Positions 35,299 to 46,424 of a stretch of 64,000 nt of DNA are shown here, piece by piece. The DNA lies in contig JACJYN010000006.1 in assembly GCA_020636095.1 (NCBI GenBank), forward strand, positions 496,001 through 560,000, given 5' to 3'. Numbering within the stretch: the stretch's first letter is position 1; each line of letters begins with the position of its first letter. This DNA is from Lewinellaceae bacterium. Its GTDB lineage: Bacteria; Bacteroidota; Bacteroidia; Chitinophagales; Saprospiraceae. The position numbers and the translations under genes are program-made. A model generated the notes under the pieces. That model was not told the origin of the DNA. It did not search any database and saw only the letters and a list, made by a program, of their open reading frames with translations.

Positions 35299-35475
35299 AT
35301 AAGGGGAGAATAGCGCGAGGTTATTTTCCCGCCAGACAAGGCGCGAGGAAGAAACATAGCGGGGCTACGTGACTGAGGAGCAACGCAGCCTGCCTGCCCG
35401 TGAGGCCACGGCCGAGGCAGGTATGGTGGGGAAAGAGCCCGCGATATTCCCCCGCTATTTAGTGCGCGAGGCACT
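35282..35475. mobile_element. IS630-type MITE, family E' (194 bp)
   Basis: Ends AGTGCCTCGGGCATTAAATA (35282 onward) and, reading inward from 35475, AGTGCCTCGCGCACTAAATA form inverted repeats with few mismatches. They closely match the ends of the IS630-type element at 56775-58142 (GTGCCTTCGGCACTAAAT), so this is probably a non-autonomous relative. The interior has the shared core GACAAGGCGCGAGGAAG, ATAGCGGGGCTACG and GAGCAACGC (35333-35394). It interrupts the AraC-type stub on its left. The 35299-35844 interval has no intact gene and is filled by this element, a short 60-bp spacer with inverted CTAGCCTGCT arms, and the next MITE. Confidence 0.65.
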
Positions 35476-35537
35476 AGCCTGCTATGCAGGCGGAGGCCTG
35501 ATCGAACGCGCCGTAAGGCGTAAAACCATCGAGCAGG

Positions 35538-35703
35538 CTAGTGCGCCGGGAACGAAGTTGTTGATCAATAATTTGAGGCTGTTTTTTGGCCAGGCAAGGC
35601 GCGACGACCGACCATAGCCTAAGCTACGGAAGGAAGGAGCAACGCAGCATGGGCGAAAAAGAGCCCAAAGAATTGGTTAAGAATTTCGTTCCCGGCGCAC
35701 TAG
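35538..35703. mobile_element. MITE family E, complete copy (CTAG-flanked, ~164 bp)
   Basis: Bounded by CTAGTGCGCCGGGAACGAA (35538 onward) and its complement ending at 35703; the TA within each CTAG is the likely target duplication, as for IS630/Tc1-type transposons. The core reads AGGCAAGGCGCGACGACC, ATAGCCTAAGCTACGG and GAGCAACGCAGC (35591-35650). Two more copies are at 55004-56775 (interrupted) and 58142-58307. Confidence 0.75.
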
Positions 35704-35844
35704 CGTGCGATCAGGATGATCGCCGCACGAATACCTGCCAAAACCCTCCATTTACACATTTCCACCCTCGCACTTTTACACATTGGTTAGGTAAATTTTT
35801 TACAATCCAACCCGAATTTTTCTTCTGACCTTTGTCAAAAAGCA

Positions 35845-35976
35845 ATGGAGCAAATGCTGATCAACCACTGGGCCGTGCTGGCCTGCGCCGTCTTCAACGT
35901 GTTGCTGGGAGCAGCGTGGTACTCGCCGGCCCTGTTCTATCAGGCATGGAAACAGGAAAACGGCCTTTGGAGATAA
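35845..35976 (+). pseudogene. Truncated DUF1761-like membrane protein
   Basis: The 43 codons from ATG 35845 read NHWAVLACAVFNVLLGAAWY and then SPALFYQAWKQENGL. This matches the start of the DUF1761 membrane family, whose first helix is followed by a conserved WYSPxxF. The stop at 35974-35976 immediately precedes a copy of the GGTGACGCC palindromic repeat (35977-36027), so the repeat truncated the gene after the first helix. A promoter-like GACCTTTG lies about 20 bp upstream of the ATG. Confidence 0.6.
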
Positions 35977-36027
35977 CTGAGGTGACGCCTTCCCGCAGGC
36001 TCCCGCCAGGAAAAAGGTGTCGCCTCC
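35977..36027. repeat. Second copy of the GGTGACGCC palindromic repeat
   Basis: CTGAGGTGACGCCTTCCC (35977-35994) is identical to 8258-8275, and AAAAAGGTGTCGCCTCCC (36010-36027) matches the inner arm at 8293-8309. Here only one side of the palindrome is present. It joins the truncated DUF1761 gene to the start of the TolB-like pseudogene. Confidence 0.6.
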
Positions 36028-36059
36028 CAATGAAACGCAGAATAAAACAACTCCCGAAA

Positions 36060-37181
36060 ATGAAAATCAACCATTTCATCATTTTTTTTCCGCAGCCGCC
36101 CTTACCGCCTGCGGCATCCAAAGCAAAAACCAAAACACTGGCCGGCAACCCCAATACCGCATCGCCTACAACGTGCTGGCCAACCCGGAAGCCGACGACT
36201 ACGAGATCTTCACCATGAACCCGGACGGCAGCGGCAAAAAGAACATCAGCAACCGCCAGGGCCTGGAATGGACGTACTACGCCTACCGGGATAAAATCCT
36301 GTTCATATCGGACCGGGACACCTGCCGGCGCTGCTGTTATATCCTGTACGAGATGGGCATAGACGGGGAAAACGTCCGCAAGGTATCCGATATCTGCCTG
36401 GCGGACAGCTGGATGAGCAGCCGGAAAAACGGGGCGGAGCTGATCGTCACCCCCCACCGCTCGGTGGATTCCGCTTTTTACATCATTAACCTTCAGGGGA
36501 AAGTACTGGACAAATGTAACTATTCAGCATGGGGCCTGAAATACGCCTGACGCAAAATTTTGTAGACTTTTTTCCGCTGGAACCCCTTCTCATTCCCCTT
36601 GGAAGGGGAAGGGCGGCTTACAAAATTTTGCTTGAGGGGTCAAATCACCACGATGCTGAATAGTTACGGACAAATTATACACCGGCTTGCCCTACTCCGG
36701 CGACCCGTTGTTTGTCAACGGAGGGAAACAGGTAGTGTTTCGGGGCGGGCTGACCAAATCCAAGCTGATAGATGGCTTCAATGAAGAACTCTACCTCATC
36801 AATATGGATGGAACGGGGCGGCGGCAGCTCACCCACTATCCCAAAGGCGACACCACCGCCGGCCAGTTCGGCTACCACGCCGGCACCCCCGTCGAGCACC
36901 CCACCGAACACTTCATCAGCTACCAGAGCAAGCAGGCCGGCAAGTACAGCCTCTACGCCGTCAGCCTGGACGGGCAAAAGCACTGGAAACTAACGGACAA
37001 CCCTCAAAATGAAGGTTGGCATTCTTGGAGCCCGGACGGCCGGTGGCTGGCCATCGAGCTGTTCGACGACGAGCAGAGCCAGTTCCACATCGGGCTGATG
37101 GACTGGCGAACGAAGGAGGTGGCTATTCTGACGGATACGGCATATCAGTATCAGCAGGCGCCGGTGTTTGTGGGGTATTAA
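36060..37181 (+). pseudogene. TolB/PD40-like lipoprotein gene, broken by a MITE and a homopolymer frameshift
   Basis: From ATG 36060 the protein begins MKINHFIIFF; a run of eight T (36082-36089) then puts the frame off by one. With nine T the sequence would read on as SAAALTACGIQS, a perfect lipobox. The remainder has PD40/TolB-type propeller repeats (YEIFTMNPDGSG, KILFISDRDTC, LYLINMDGTGRRQLTHYP, HSWSPDGRWLAIELF). A 152-bp MITE at 36516-36667 splits the frame. Deleting it with one copy of its 8-bp duplication joins KVLDK to LYTGLPYSGDPL in frame. Without the T-run shift the restored protein would be about 320 residues. It would be an outer-membrane-anchored or periplasmic propeller protein; function unknown. 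The 5' side abuts a palindromic repeat. Confidence 0.75.
36516..36667. mobile_element. MITE family D, copy 1 (152 bp) with 8-bp target duplication
   Basis: Perfect 15-bp terminal inverted repeats GTAACTATTCAGCAT (36516-36530 and complement 36653-36667). Flanked by the direct repeat GGACAAAT at 36508-36515 and 36668-36675. The interior has an inner palindrome (GCAAAATTTTGTA / TACAAAATTTTGC) and no coding capacity. It is almost identical to the copy at 37765-37916 and inserted in the TolB-like gene. Transposase family unassigned; 8-bp duplications occur in several IS families. Confidence 0.88.
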
Positions 37182-37188
37182 GAGGCCA

Positions 37189-38206
37189 TCAGTCTTTCAA
37201 CCCATATTGCCGCCTTTGGCTTGCGGTCAGCGGAGCGATCCTATCGCTATTCATAAATTTTTCATCGATTATGTTCCAGATTCTGGCGGTATGGTCGAGG
37301 CTACCGGTAAGGATTTGTCTTTCATCAGGAGAAAAGGAAGCCGACCGGATAGTGGCGCTATGCCCTTCAAAGCGCTGTGCCAATTGCCACTTTCCATGGC
37401 TTATTGTAAATAACCGGGCCCAGGTATCAATACTGCCGGTAAGCAGAAGGGAGTCATTTTTTTGAAAAAACGATACTTCGGACCGGCTTTCCGTGAAGAA
37501 GAGACTGTATCTTTTTTCCAGTAGTGTCCCAAAGAATGAGATCGTTATCCCAACCACCCGTAGCGATATATTTTTCATTATGGGAAACGGCGACGGAGAC
37601 GATTTGCTGCTGGCCGTGGCCTTTCCATGGGCGAAGGAGTTTTCCATTCGTATCCCAGATATATACATAGCCCTTCACATCTGCGGTTAATACCTTCGGG
37701 CTTTTGGGAAAAAAGGAAGCCACAAGGACCGGGTCTTTATGAGGGCCGAATTCTATCTCGCTTTGTTACTATTCAGCATGGGGTCTGAAATACGCCTGAC
37801 GCAAAATTTTGTAGACTTTTTCCCGCTGGAACCCCTTCTCATTCCCCTTGGAAGGGGAAGGGCGGCTTACAAAATTTTGCTTGAGGGGTCAAATCACCAC
37901 GATGCTGAATAGTTACCTCGCTTTTTCTTATCGTATCGTCCAGGATTTCATACATCCTGACTTTGTGCTCTCCATAATTTCGCAGGCCTACGGATAGAAA
38001 TGATTTTTGATCAGGGGAAAGGATGAGTTTGGTAATAAACCATTGTATTTCTCCATGCCGGAGTCACAAGGTTCTTCTACCACTTTGATAACGGTAGTAT
38101 CTTTCTGTTCATAGGCCAGGCCGATATTGCCGTTTTTATCACCATACGCCAATAGCCCCTTTTCAGAGAGGATAAAAAAATCGGTGATCTCATTCGGCGT
38201 CTTCAC
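37189..38206 (-). pseudogene. WD40-repeat protein gene, multiply disrupted
   Basis: Minus-strand pieces read as WD40 blades: LILSPDQKSFLSVGLRNYG, VKGYVYIWDTNGKLLRPWKG, VSHNEKYIATGGWDNDLILW, FEGHSATIRSASFSPDERQI and GSLDHTARIWN. Three lesions are visible. A MITE at 37765-37916 splits the gene; removing it with one CTCGCTTT duplication restores RKSE-IEFGPHKD in frame. A run of seven A (plus-strand T at 37457-37463) shifts the frame; six would join SIVFSK to NDSLLLTGS. A third frame change lies near 38045. The 5' end is not clear: no convincing start is seen beyond 38206. The original was probably a WD40 sensor domain, perhaps once part of a larger STAND-like protein, but no such domain remains. 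Confidence 0.75.
37765..37916. mobile_element. MITE family D, copy 2 (152 bp) with 8-bp target duplication
   Basis: Same 152-bp element as at 36516, with one difference in the left end (GTTACTATTCAGCAT). Perfect 8-bp direct repeats CTCGCTTT flank it at 37757-37764 and 37917-37924. It interrupts the WD40 pseudogene. The near identity of the two copies 1.1 kb apart argues for recent transposition. Confidence 0.88.
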
Positions 38207-38284
38207 CAGGGCCGGGCAAGCTTCCTCCTTCTTTCAGCCGCCGAAGCTTCAGCGTAGGAGGCCCCCTTCCGACTTCCCCCTTCC

Positions 38285-41164
<2,880 letters not shown>

Positions 41165-41364
41165 TGTTGAGTTCCGTTTTATTTGGCCAGGTAATTTGCC
41201 TCAAATTTACGATAAAATATTGGGTGTTTAACAATGACAATGGTCATGTTGTTGAGGGAGAATCGTCAAAAGCAGGAGGGTGGAGTAATGGGAATGTAAA
41301 AATCGTTGGAGGTAGGCGTTTTTAAGGGCCCGGTGAAGAATAACTTCCCCATTTGATGCAGCTC

Positions 41365-41416
41365 CCTGCCTGCCTGCGGCACAGCAGGCGGGCTCGCCAG
41401 CTCGCTGGCAGGCAGG
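41365..41416. repeat. GC-rich palindrome upstream of the PAS-LuxR gene
   Basis: CCTGCCTGCC at 41365-41374 and GGCAGGCAGG at 41407-41416 form a perfect 10-bp stem with further internal pairing (GCCAGC/GCTGGC). The inner 15-mer GGCACAGCAGGCGGG is also found at 63332-63346. Probably a dispersed palindromic repeat or terminator. Confidence 0.4.
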
Positions 41417-41538
41417 TTGCCTTTCACCAAAATGCCCATCTCAAAAAAGTAAAGAACTTAATTTACAGAGTACGTAGGTATTTTTTCAGATGTGAATAGT
41501 CGTTATCTTGGTATCGGGAAACGATCAAACATTGTTTT

Positions 41539-42321
41539 ATGTCCTCAGAAAAAGCGCTTTACTCGATCTGGAGCCAAAAGGGGAACACGCTGTTTTCCTC
41601 GCGGCCCGGGAGCTTGTCGACGGATATCGCCAGCCAGATGGCAGCCAACTTCCTGTGTGCGGGCCCGTCGTACTATTATGTTGTCGAATTGGGGCTTTAC
41701 CGGTTCGTGTATGTCAGCCCGGGCATTACCGAGGTGCTGGGCGCCGACCCCGAAACACTTCAGATACGCGACATTGTGGAGCGAGTGCATCCGGACGACC
41801 TGCCTTTCTTTGCCCGGTGTGAAGAAATAATACTCCGCTTTTTTCTGGAGAAGATTCCTTGGGAAAAAAGGACGCAGTACAAAACCTCCTATACCATGCG
41901 CCTGCGTCACGATGACGGCAATTATCGCCTTATCCTCCATCAGGCCGTTGCGATCGAGCTGGACAGCTTCGGCCGCATGAGCCGGATACTGGGTGTGCAT
42001 ACCGACATCGGGCACCTTGTCTCCGGCGTCAAGCGCCGTTTGTCCTTAATCCACCTGGGAGGCGGGCCGTCCTACCTGAATATCGACGTGGACCAGGCGG
42101 AGGACCCGTTCCGCCCCCAGGCTTTCCGGCACGGTTTCTCCATGCGCGAGCTGCAGGTCATCCGCCTGTTTGCCGAGGGGCACACTGCCGATGAGGTGGC
42201 GGCCCTGCTGCACCTGTCGGCGGGCACGGTGCGCACCCACCGCCGGAACGTGCTGCAGAAGTCGGGCTGCGCCAATATGACGGCCCTGGTGGCGCTGTGC
42301 GTGCGGGAGGGGTGGGTGTGA
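41539..42321 (+). CDS. PAS-domain LuxR-type transcriptional regulator
   Basis: 260 residues. The N-terminal part (about 45-155) is a PAS fold: RFVYVSPGITEVLGADPETL, VERVHPDDLPFF and LRHDDGNYRLILHQAV are PAS core motifs. The C-terminal ~60 residues hold a LuxR helix-turn-helix: FSMRELQVIRLFAEGHTADE and LLHLSAGTVRTHRRNVLQKS. The PAS would sense a small ligand or redox state and the HTH bind DNA; the target genes are unknown. There are no obvious partner kinases nearby. Close homologues in Saprospirales occur in expanded families. Cytoplasmic. Confidence 0.88.
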   Translation: MSSEKALYSIWSQKGNTLFSSRPGSLSTDIASQMAANFLCAGPSYYYVVELGLYRFVYVSPGITEVLGADPETLQIRDIVERVHPDDLPFFARCEEIILRFFLEKIPWEKRTQYKTSYTMRLRHDDGNYRLILHQAVAIELDSFGRMSRILGVHTDIGHLVSGVKRRLSLIHLGGGPSYLNIDVDQAEDPFRPQAFRHGFSMRELQVIRLFAEGHTADEVAALLHLSAGTVRTHRRNVLQKSGCANMTALVALCVREGWV

Positions 42322-42426
42322 GATGTAAAATACGCCAAAAAGCGTATTGACGGCCGGGCGGAATGTTGATAATTTAGCAGATATATTCACCCCCTATGAA
42401 GTATATCCCAACAACTTTTTTCCAGT

Positions 42427-42558
42427 AGGCTGGTTCCTTCCAGCCTGTGCCACCCCGACTTTTTTTTGACGTATTTATTTACTCGGCTACCACTGCTTTC
42501 CGGCTTGGAAGGGTTATTGCGCTATGGCTAAACTCTCCCGCTTTTTCAGAAAAGCGGG
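42427..42558. terminator. Two hairpins downstream of the PAS-LuxR gene
   Basis: The 367-bp gap 42322-42688 holds a stem AGGCTGG/CCAGCCT (42427-42433, 42440-42446) and a stem CCCGCTTTT/AAAAGCGGG (42537-42545, 42550-42558), plus a run of T at 42468-42475. Its end carries GAAATTTGAGCACACGCTAAA-like sequence (42604-42624) that recurs at 60849-60869. No gene is seen. Confidence 0.4.
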
Positions 42559-42688
42559 ATGCCTCGTTTTATCAAAAAAATGACTGTTTCCACCTCCAAG
42601 AACGAAATTTGAGCACACGCTAAAGGAGAAATCCGCGCATAAATGCACAAAATCTATTTCCGTTTCATTTAACTCAAATACTTTAATC

Positions 42689-43009
42689 ATGAAAGTGAAG
42701 ATTAAGAATGCCATCGAACTTGCGCTAATAGAAGTTAATGATCGCTTGGCTCATTTTGCTCAAGCTGGCGAGAACCTGAGGCAGGATACTAAATTCCGAA
42801 ATTTACAAAGCCAGCTGGAAGGTCTTATGAAAGCTTACGCAGAAAAACATGATAACGGTACCATCATTGTCCGTGGAAGCGACGAAGAAGAGATTTTAAG
42901 GTGGAAGCGACACATTGAATCTTCCCCCGACACTAAGAATTTTACCAGGGTATATGAATTGCTCATCGGATCCATAAATACCATACTGAGCCGCAAAGAA
43001 GCACGGTAA
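42689..43009 (+). CDS. Small cytoplasmic protein of unknown function
   Basis: 106 residues, ATG 42689, no signal peptide or membrane helix. The sequence is highly charged and mostly helical (IELALIEVNDRLAHFAQAGE), with EEEILRWKRHIE in the middle. It has the look of a small regulatory or binding protein. The next gene starts about 95 bp downstream, so the two may be linked. No family recognised. Confidence 0.6.
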   Translation: MKVKIKNAIELALIEVNDRLAHFAQAGENLRQDTKFRNLQSQLEGLMKAYAEKHDNGTIIVRGSDEEEILRWKRHIESSPDTKNFTRVYELLIGSINTILSRKEAR

Positions 43010-43103
43010 TGAAAAGTCGAGGTGTAAAGCTTTATTGACCAAGGAAGAAGCTTCTGTACGATTTCAACATCTATTTAGCCAATCAAATCCAACCTATTAT
43101 TTT

Positions 43104-46100
43104 ATGCAAATGGCCAGACTATCTGCGTTGTCCTTTTTGCTGTGCGTGGCTGTGGCTACGCCGGCCCAGAACCTTCTCGAAGATGGCCAGCGATTGCTTG
43201 ACGCGCTGAAAAACCTTCGGGATACCTCCCTTTCTTCAGAGGAATGCCATTCTGCGGTTTTGGATATTCTACAAACCCTGTCTGTGTATGATGATCCTCT
43301 CCTGGTTTCTGATCCAGAAGCAAAACTGCAACCGGATCGCTTGCTCGAAAACGTGCAGGCTAACCTTTTTCTTAGGGACTTGCTGCCGATAAATCCCCTG
43401 CGGTTGGCCCAACCCCAGGACCTGGAGGACAACTTGAGTACATCCGGGCGGAAACAGATCGCAAACTTTATGTACGGCGGGGCGCCCGTTTCGCCGACGG
43501 ATTACCTCTCGGTGGAGCAGGCGCTACAGGACAGCCGCCTGCCCCCGCTTCAGAACCAGGAGGCCTTGCAGGCGGCGGCCGGGAATGCGCGGGCGGCGCA
43601 ACCGGTGAGCGCCCTGACGGCGGAAGCGCTGACGAAGGGGCTGTTCGAATTCGTGCTGGAACGGGCCCAGCAGGAAGTGGCCGTGCATTTCATCGAAAAT
43701 TTGCTGGACAACAAGAAGGCCCCGCAGATCGATGCCTTGTTTCCGAATGTCGCCGAGCGGTATTTCAATCCGAAGATCAACTATTCCCAGGTTGTTGATG
43801 AAGGTGTTGCGCATAATGGCCATCGCGAGCAGTATCTCAATCCCAAGATCAGCTACTCCCAGTCCTTCCTGGAGGGGTTGCGGGAAGCCTTTTTCCTCGA
43901 CTTGAAAAACCTGGGCCACACCTTGCCGACAGTTCTCTTTCAGGACGATTACTTCGCCCCGCTCCGGAACGATCCGGTTTTTTACAGCGTGCTGGCCACC
44001 TACTCCCTGTTCGGGAAATCCAACCAGGGGAGGCCGCTCTGGGAATCGGCGCCGCTCGTCCACCGCGAAATGTTCGACCGGCGGCAGGCGGCTGATAAGA
44101 AACTGAATGGCCTACTGGCTGATTTGAATACAGATACAGTCGGATACAAGGAAGTGCGCGTCGCTGCCCGAACCTATGTGGAGCAATTGCAATATGTATC
44201 CGATAAAATACTGGATGTTCAAAAATCCTGTAGAGAGCGTAGCGATATTCTTTTAGAAAAGGACACTACAGGACAGTTGTCTTACCAACTGGCATTACCT
44301 CACAATCCCCTTTATGATTACCGGGTACTTATCGGCAATGTTGATTCATCTTCTGTTTTTACCTTTGACCTGCTACCGGAGCTCCTGCAGGGAAATTTGG
44401 ACACCAACACCCTGCGCGAGCACAACACCCTGAAATATTATGACCTTTTTTCCAAGACTTCCAGCCGGGAAATGCGTATTGCTGGCCTGGAACTTGCCCG
44501 CCGGGCTGTGAATGGTAGTTGGTACAACAACCTTTCCCAGGCCGGTATCCTCCGGCGCTGGCTGTCTGATCTCGCTGCCTTCGACCGCAAAGCTTACCAT
44601 TTGGAAATGTCAACTGACGAGGCCAATCTCGCCAAACGATTGGAAGATATCGAAAGCCAATGGGAGAGCCTGCAGCAGGTCATTGCCGAAACATCCTCGT
44701 ATTGGGCAAAGGAAAACGATGCTGTGGACCTGCGGCCGTTTATCCAGTTGGATGCGATCGCTAGAAGGGAAATTGGTGGTATCCTGGACACGCTGGATAA
44801 GGTTCAGGAACGCGAGCAAGAACTACAAGGGCTGGAGAAACGCCTGTCCCTTCTCGAACAACGCCTGGCAGGGGAAAAAAAGGACGCTCTTTCCCGCAGC
44901 CCGTTCCAGAAGTACCTTCGGGAAAAGACACCCGTCGGGCCCTTCGAAAAACTAACCGCAGAAATCGACTCCCTGGAAGCCCGGTCCGACCGCCTCAAGG
45001 TGGCGCTGCACCGGCTCGACAGCCTCCACGCTCCCGGTGAACAAAAAGCCCTAAACAGCACCGTGCCCATGCTGCAGGCCACCGAGCTGCTGTCTAACCT
45101 GTTTTACGTGCTGCAGGATTCCGACGGCCGGGGGCTGATCCGCCCGGATACTTTTGAAACGATGCTGTTCGATCCCCGCCTGCGGACGGCCTGCCTGGGG
45201 CTGATGCAGCAGCGGCTCGGCCGGATCAGCGGCGTGGGGCAGCTTTCGCCGGATGCCCTCGCCGGGCTGGCCCAGCTCATGTTGAACGACTTTGCCGCCC
45301 TCCCCCGGCCCGCCGCCATCACCCTTGCGGGCGATGAACCGGATGCCGTGCCGCAACCGGATTCGATCCAACTGTTCCAAGCCGTCTCCACCGGCCTGCG
45401 GGCCCTCAACCGGGTGCTGGAGTTTAAGCTCTTCATTGCTCCGGATGACCCGAAAAAACCGGGGGGGGCACAAAAACTCGTGTCCCTGAAAGATAAACAC
45501 CCGAGCCTGCAGTACGTGCCGGAAATATCGGAACATTGCATGGACCTGCTGTACTACCTGGAAGCAGGGCAGCACCGCCCGGCGGTCAGCGCCATGGTCC
45601 GCCTGCTTGCTTCGATGGGCAAGCAACTGGGGCCCCCGGAAGAGGAAGGCGGGCAAAAACGCTGGCCCAAAAAACAAGGATTGGCACCGGGCAACAATCT
45701 GTCTGTGTCTGTCGAGAGTCGGGGCAATACCCTGGTAGGGGCGGCGGAACAAAAAACGGAAAATTCCCTTGCCCCGCTCCCCGGAAGCGGGGGAAAGAAT
45801 CCCAAAGAGCCGCCAAACAGCCGGGCAGACATCCCCCTCGCCCGCTTCCTGGCCAACTACGGCGATTTCATTGCCGGGCTGGTGGACGCCAGGAACAAGG
45901 AAGAGATTCAGTATCTGATGCGCAGCCTGGCGGAGGACCCCGGCAGTTCGCGGACCAAGCGCACCCACGCCCTGTCGGTGAGCTTCAATACCTACCTGGG
46001 CGTATCGGCTGGCAATGAGTGGTTGGCCCGCCGGCAGGGCGATACGACCCTGCGTTCCAGCTACTTTGCCGTGGCGCCGTACCTTCCCGTCGGCTTTTCC

Positions 46101-46424
46101 TTAAGCTGGCTGATGTTCAAAAACAAAAACCGCCCCCAGTCGTTCAGCCTCCACCTGATCGGCGTCGACCTGGGCGCCATGCTCACCTACCGCCTGGAGG
46201 AAGAGGAGGCACTCGGCGACTTCAAGCTGTCGGCCAAAAATATGGTCAAGCCAGGCGCCCAGCTACAGTGGAACATACAGAAAACGCCCTGCTTCGTGGG
46301 CGTGGGTTGGCAAACCGGCGCCCAGTTCCGGGAGGAAAACGGGGAGGAGTTCGCCCTGCGGTCGAACCGCTTGTTCCTCTCCGTGGGGCTGGACGCGCCG
46401 GTCCGGACGTTGTTCGCGAAATGA
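43104..46424 (+). CDS. Large exported protein with C-terminal outer-membrane barrel-like region
   Basis: 1106 residues from ATG 43104, which gives a signal peptide (MQMARLSALSFLLCVAVATPAQ); an in-frame TTG at 43035 adds only a leader-like stretch. Residues about 25-950 are helical and charged with coiled-coil segments (EREQELQGLEKRLSLLEQRL; LEARSDRLKVALHRL). The last ~150 residues (ALSVSFNTYLGVSAGNEW, FAVAPYLPVGFSLSW, LHLIGVDLGAMLTYRL, FVGVGWQTGAQF, LFLSVGLDAPV) show alternating beta strands suggesting a small outer-membrane barrel. Unknown function; perhaps a surface or periplasm-spanning factor. The following gene overlaps its stop by ATGA. Confidence 0.75.
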   Translation: MQMARLSALSFLLCVAVATPAQNLLEDGQRLLDALKNLRDTSLSSEECHSAVLDILQTLSVYDDPLLVSDPEAKLQPDRLLENVQANLFLRDLLPINPLRLAQPQDLEDNLSTSGRKQIANFMYGGAPVSPTDYLSVEQALQDSRLPPLQNQEALQAAAGNARAAQPVSALTAEALTKGLFEFVLERAQQEVAVHFIENLLDNKKAPQIDALFPNVAERYFNPKINYSQVVDEGVAHNGHREQYLNPKISYSQSFLEGLREAFFLDLKNLGHTLPTVLFQDDYFAPLRNDPVFYSVLATYSLFGKSNQGRPLWESAPLVHREMFDRRQAADKKLNGLLADLNTDTVGYKEVRVAARTYVEQLQYVSDKILDVQKSCRERSDILLEKDTTGQLSYQLALPHNPLYDYRVLIGNVDSSSVFTFDLLPELLQGNLDTNTLREHNTLKYYDLFSKTSSREMRIAGLELARRAVNGSWYNNLSQAGILRRWLSDLAAFDRKAYHLEMSTDEANLAKRLEDIESQWESLQQVIAETSSYWAKENDAVDLRPFIQLDAIARREIGGILDTLDKVQEREQELQGLEKRLSLLEQRLAGEKKDALSRSPFQKYLREKTPVGPFEKLTAEIDSLEARSDRLKVALHRLDSLHAPGEQKALNSTVPMLQATELLSNLFYVLQDSDGRGLIRPDTFETMLFDPRLRTACLGLMQQRLGRISGVGQLSPDALAGLAQLMLNDFAALPRPAAITLAGDEPDAVPQPDSIQLFQAVSTGLRALNRVLEFKLFIAPDDPKKPGGAQKLVSLKDKHPSLQYVPEISEHCMDLLYYLEAGQHRPAVSAMVRLLASMGKQLGPPEEEGGQKRWPKKQGLAPGNNLSVSVESRGNTLVGAAEQKTENSLAPLPGSGGKNPKEPPNSRADIPLARFLANYGDFIAGLVDARNKEEIQYLMRSLAEDPGSSRTKRTHALSVSFNTYLGVSAGNEWLARRQGDTTLRSSYFAVAPYLPVGFSLSWLMFKNKNRPQSFSLHLIGVDLGAMLTYRLEEEEALGDFKLSAKNMVKPGAQLQWNIQKTPCFVGVGWQTGAQFREENGEEFALRSNRLFLSVGLDAPVRTLFAK

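Noticed and set aside
35369..35828. Two open frames of about 80 codons
   Set aside because: They run through the MITE cores and repeats, and are not conserved between copies of the elements.
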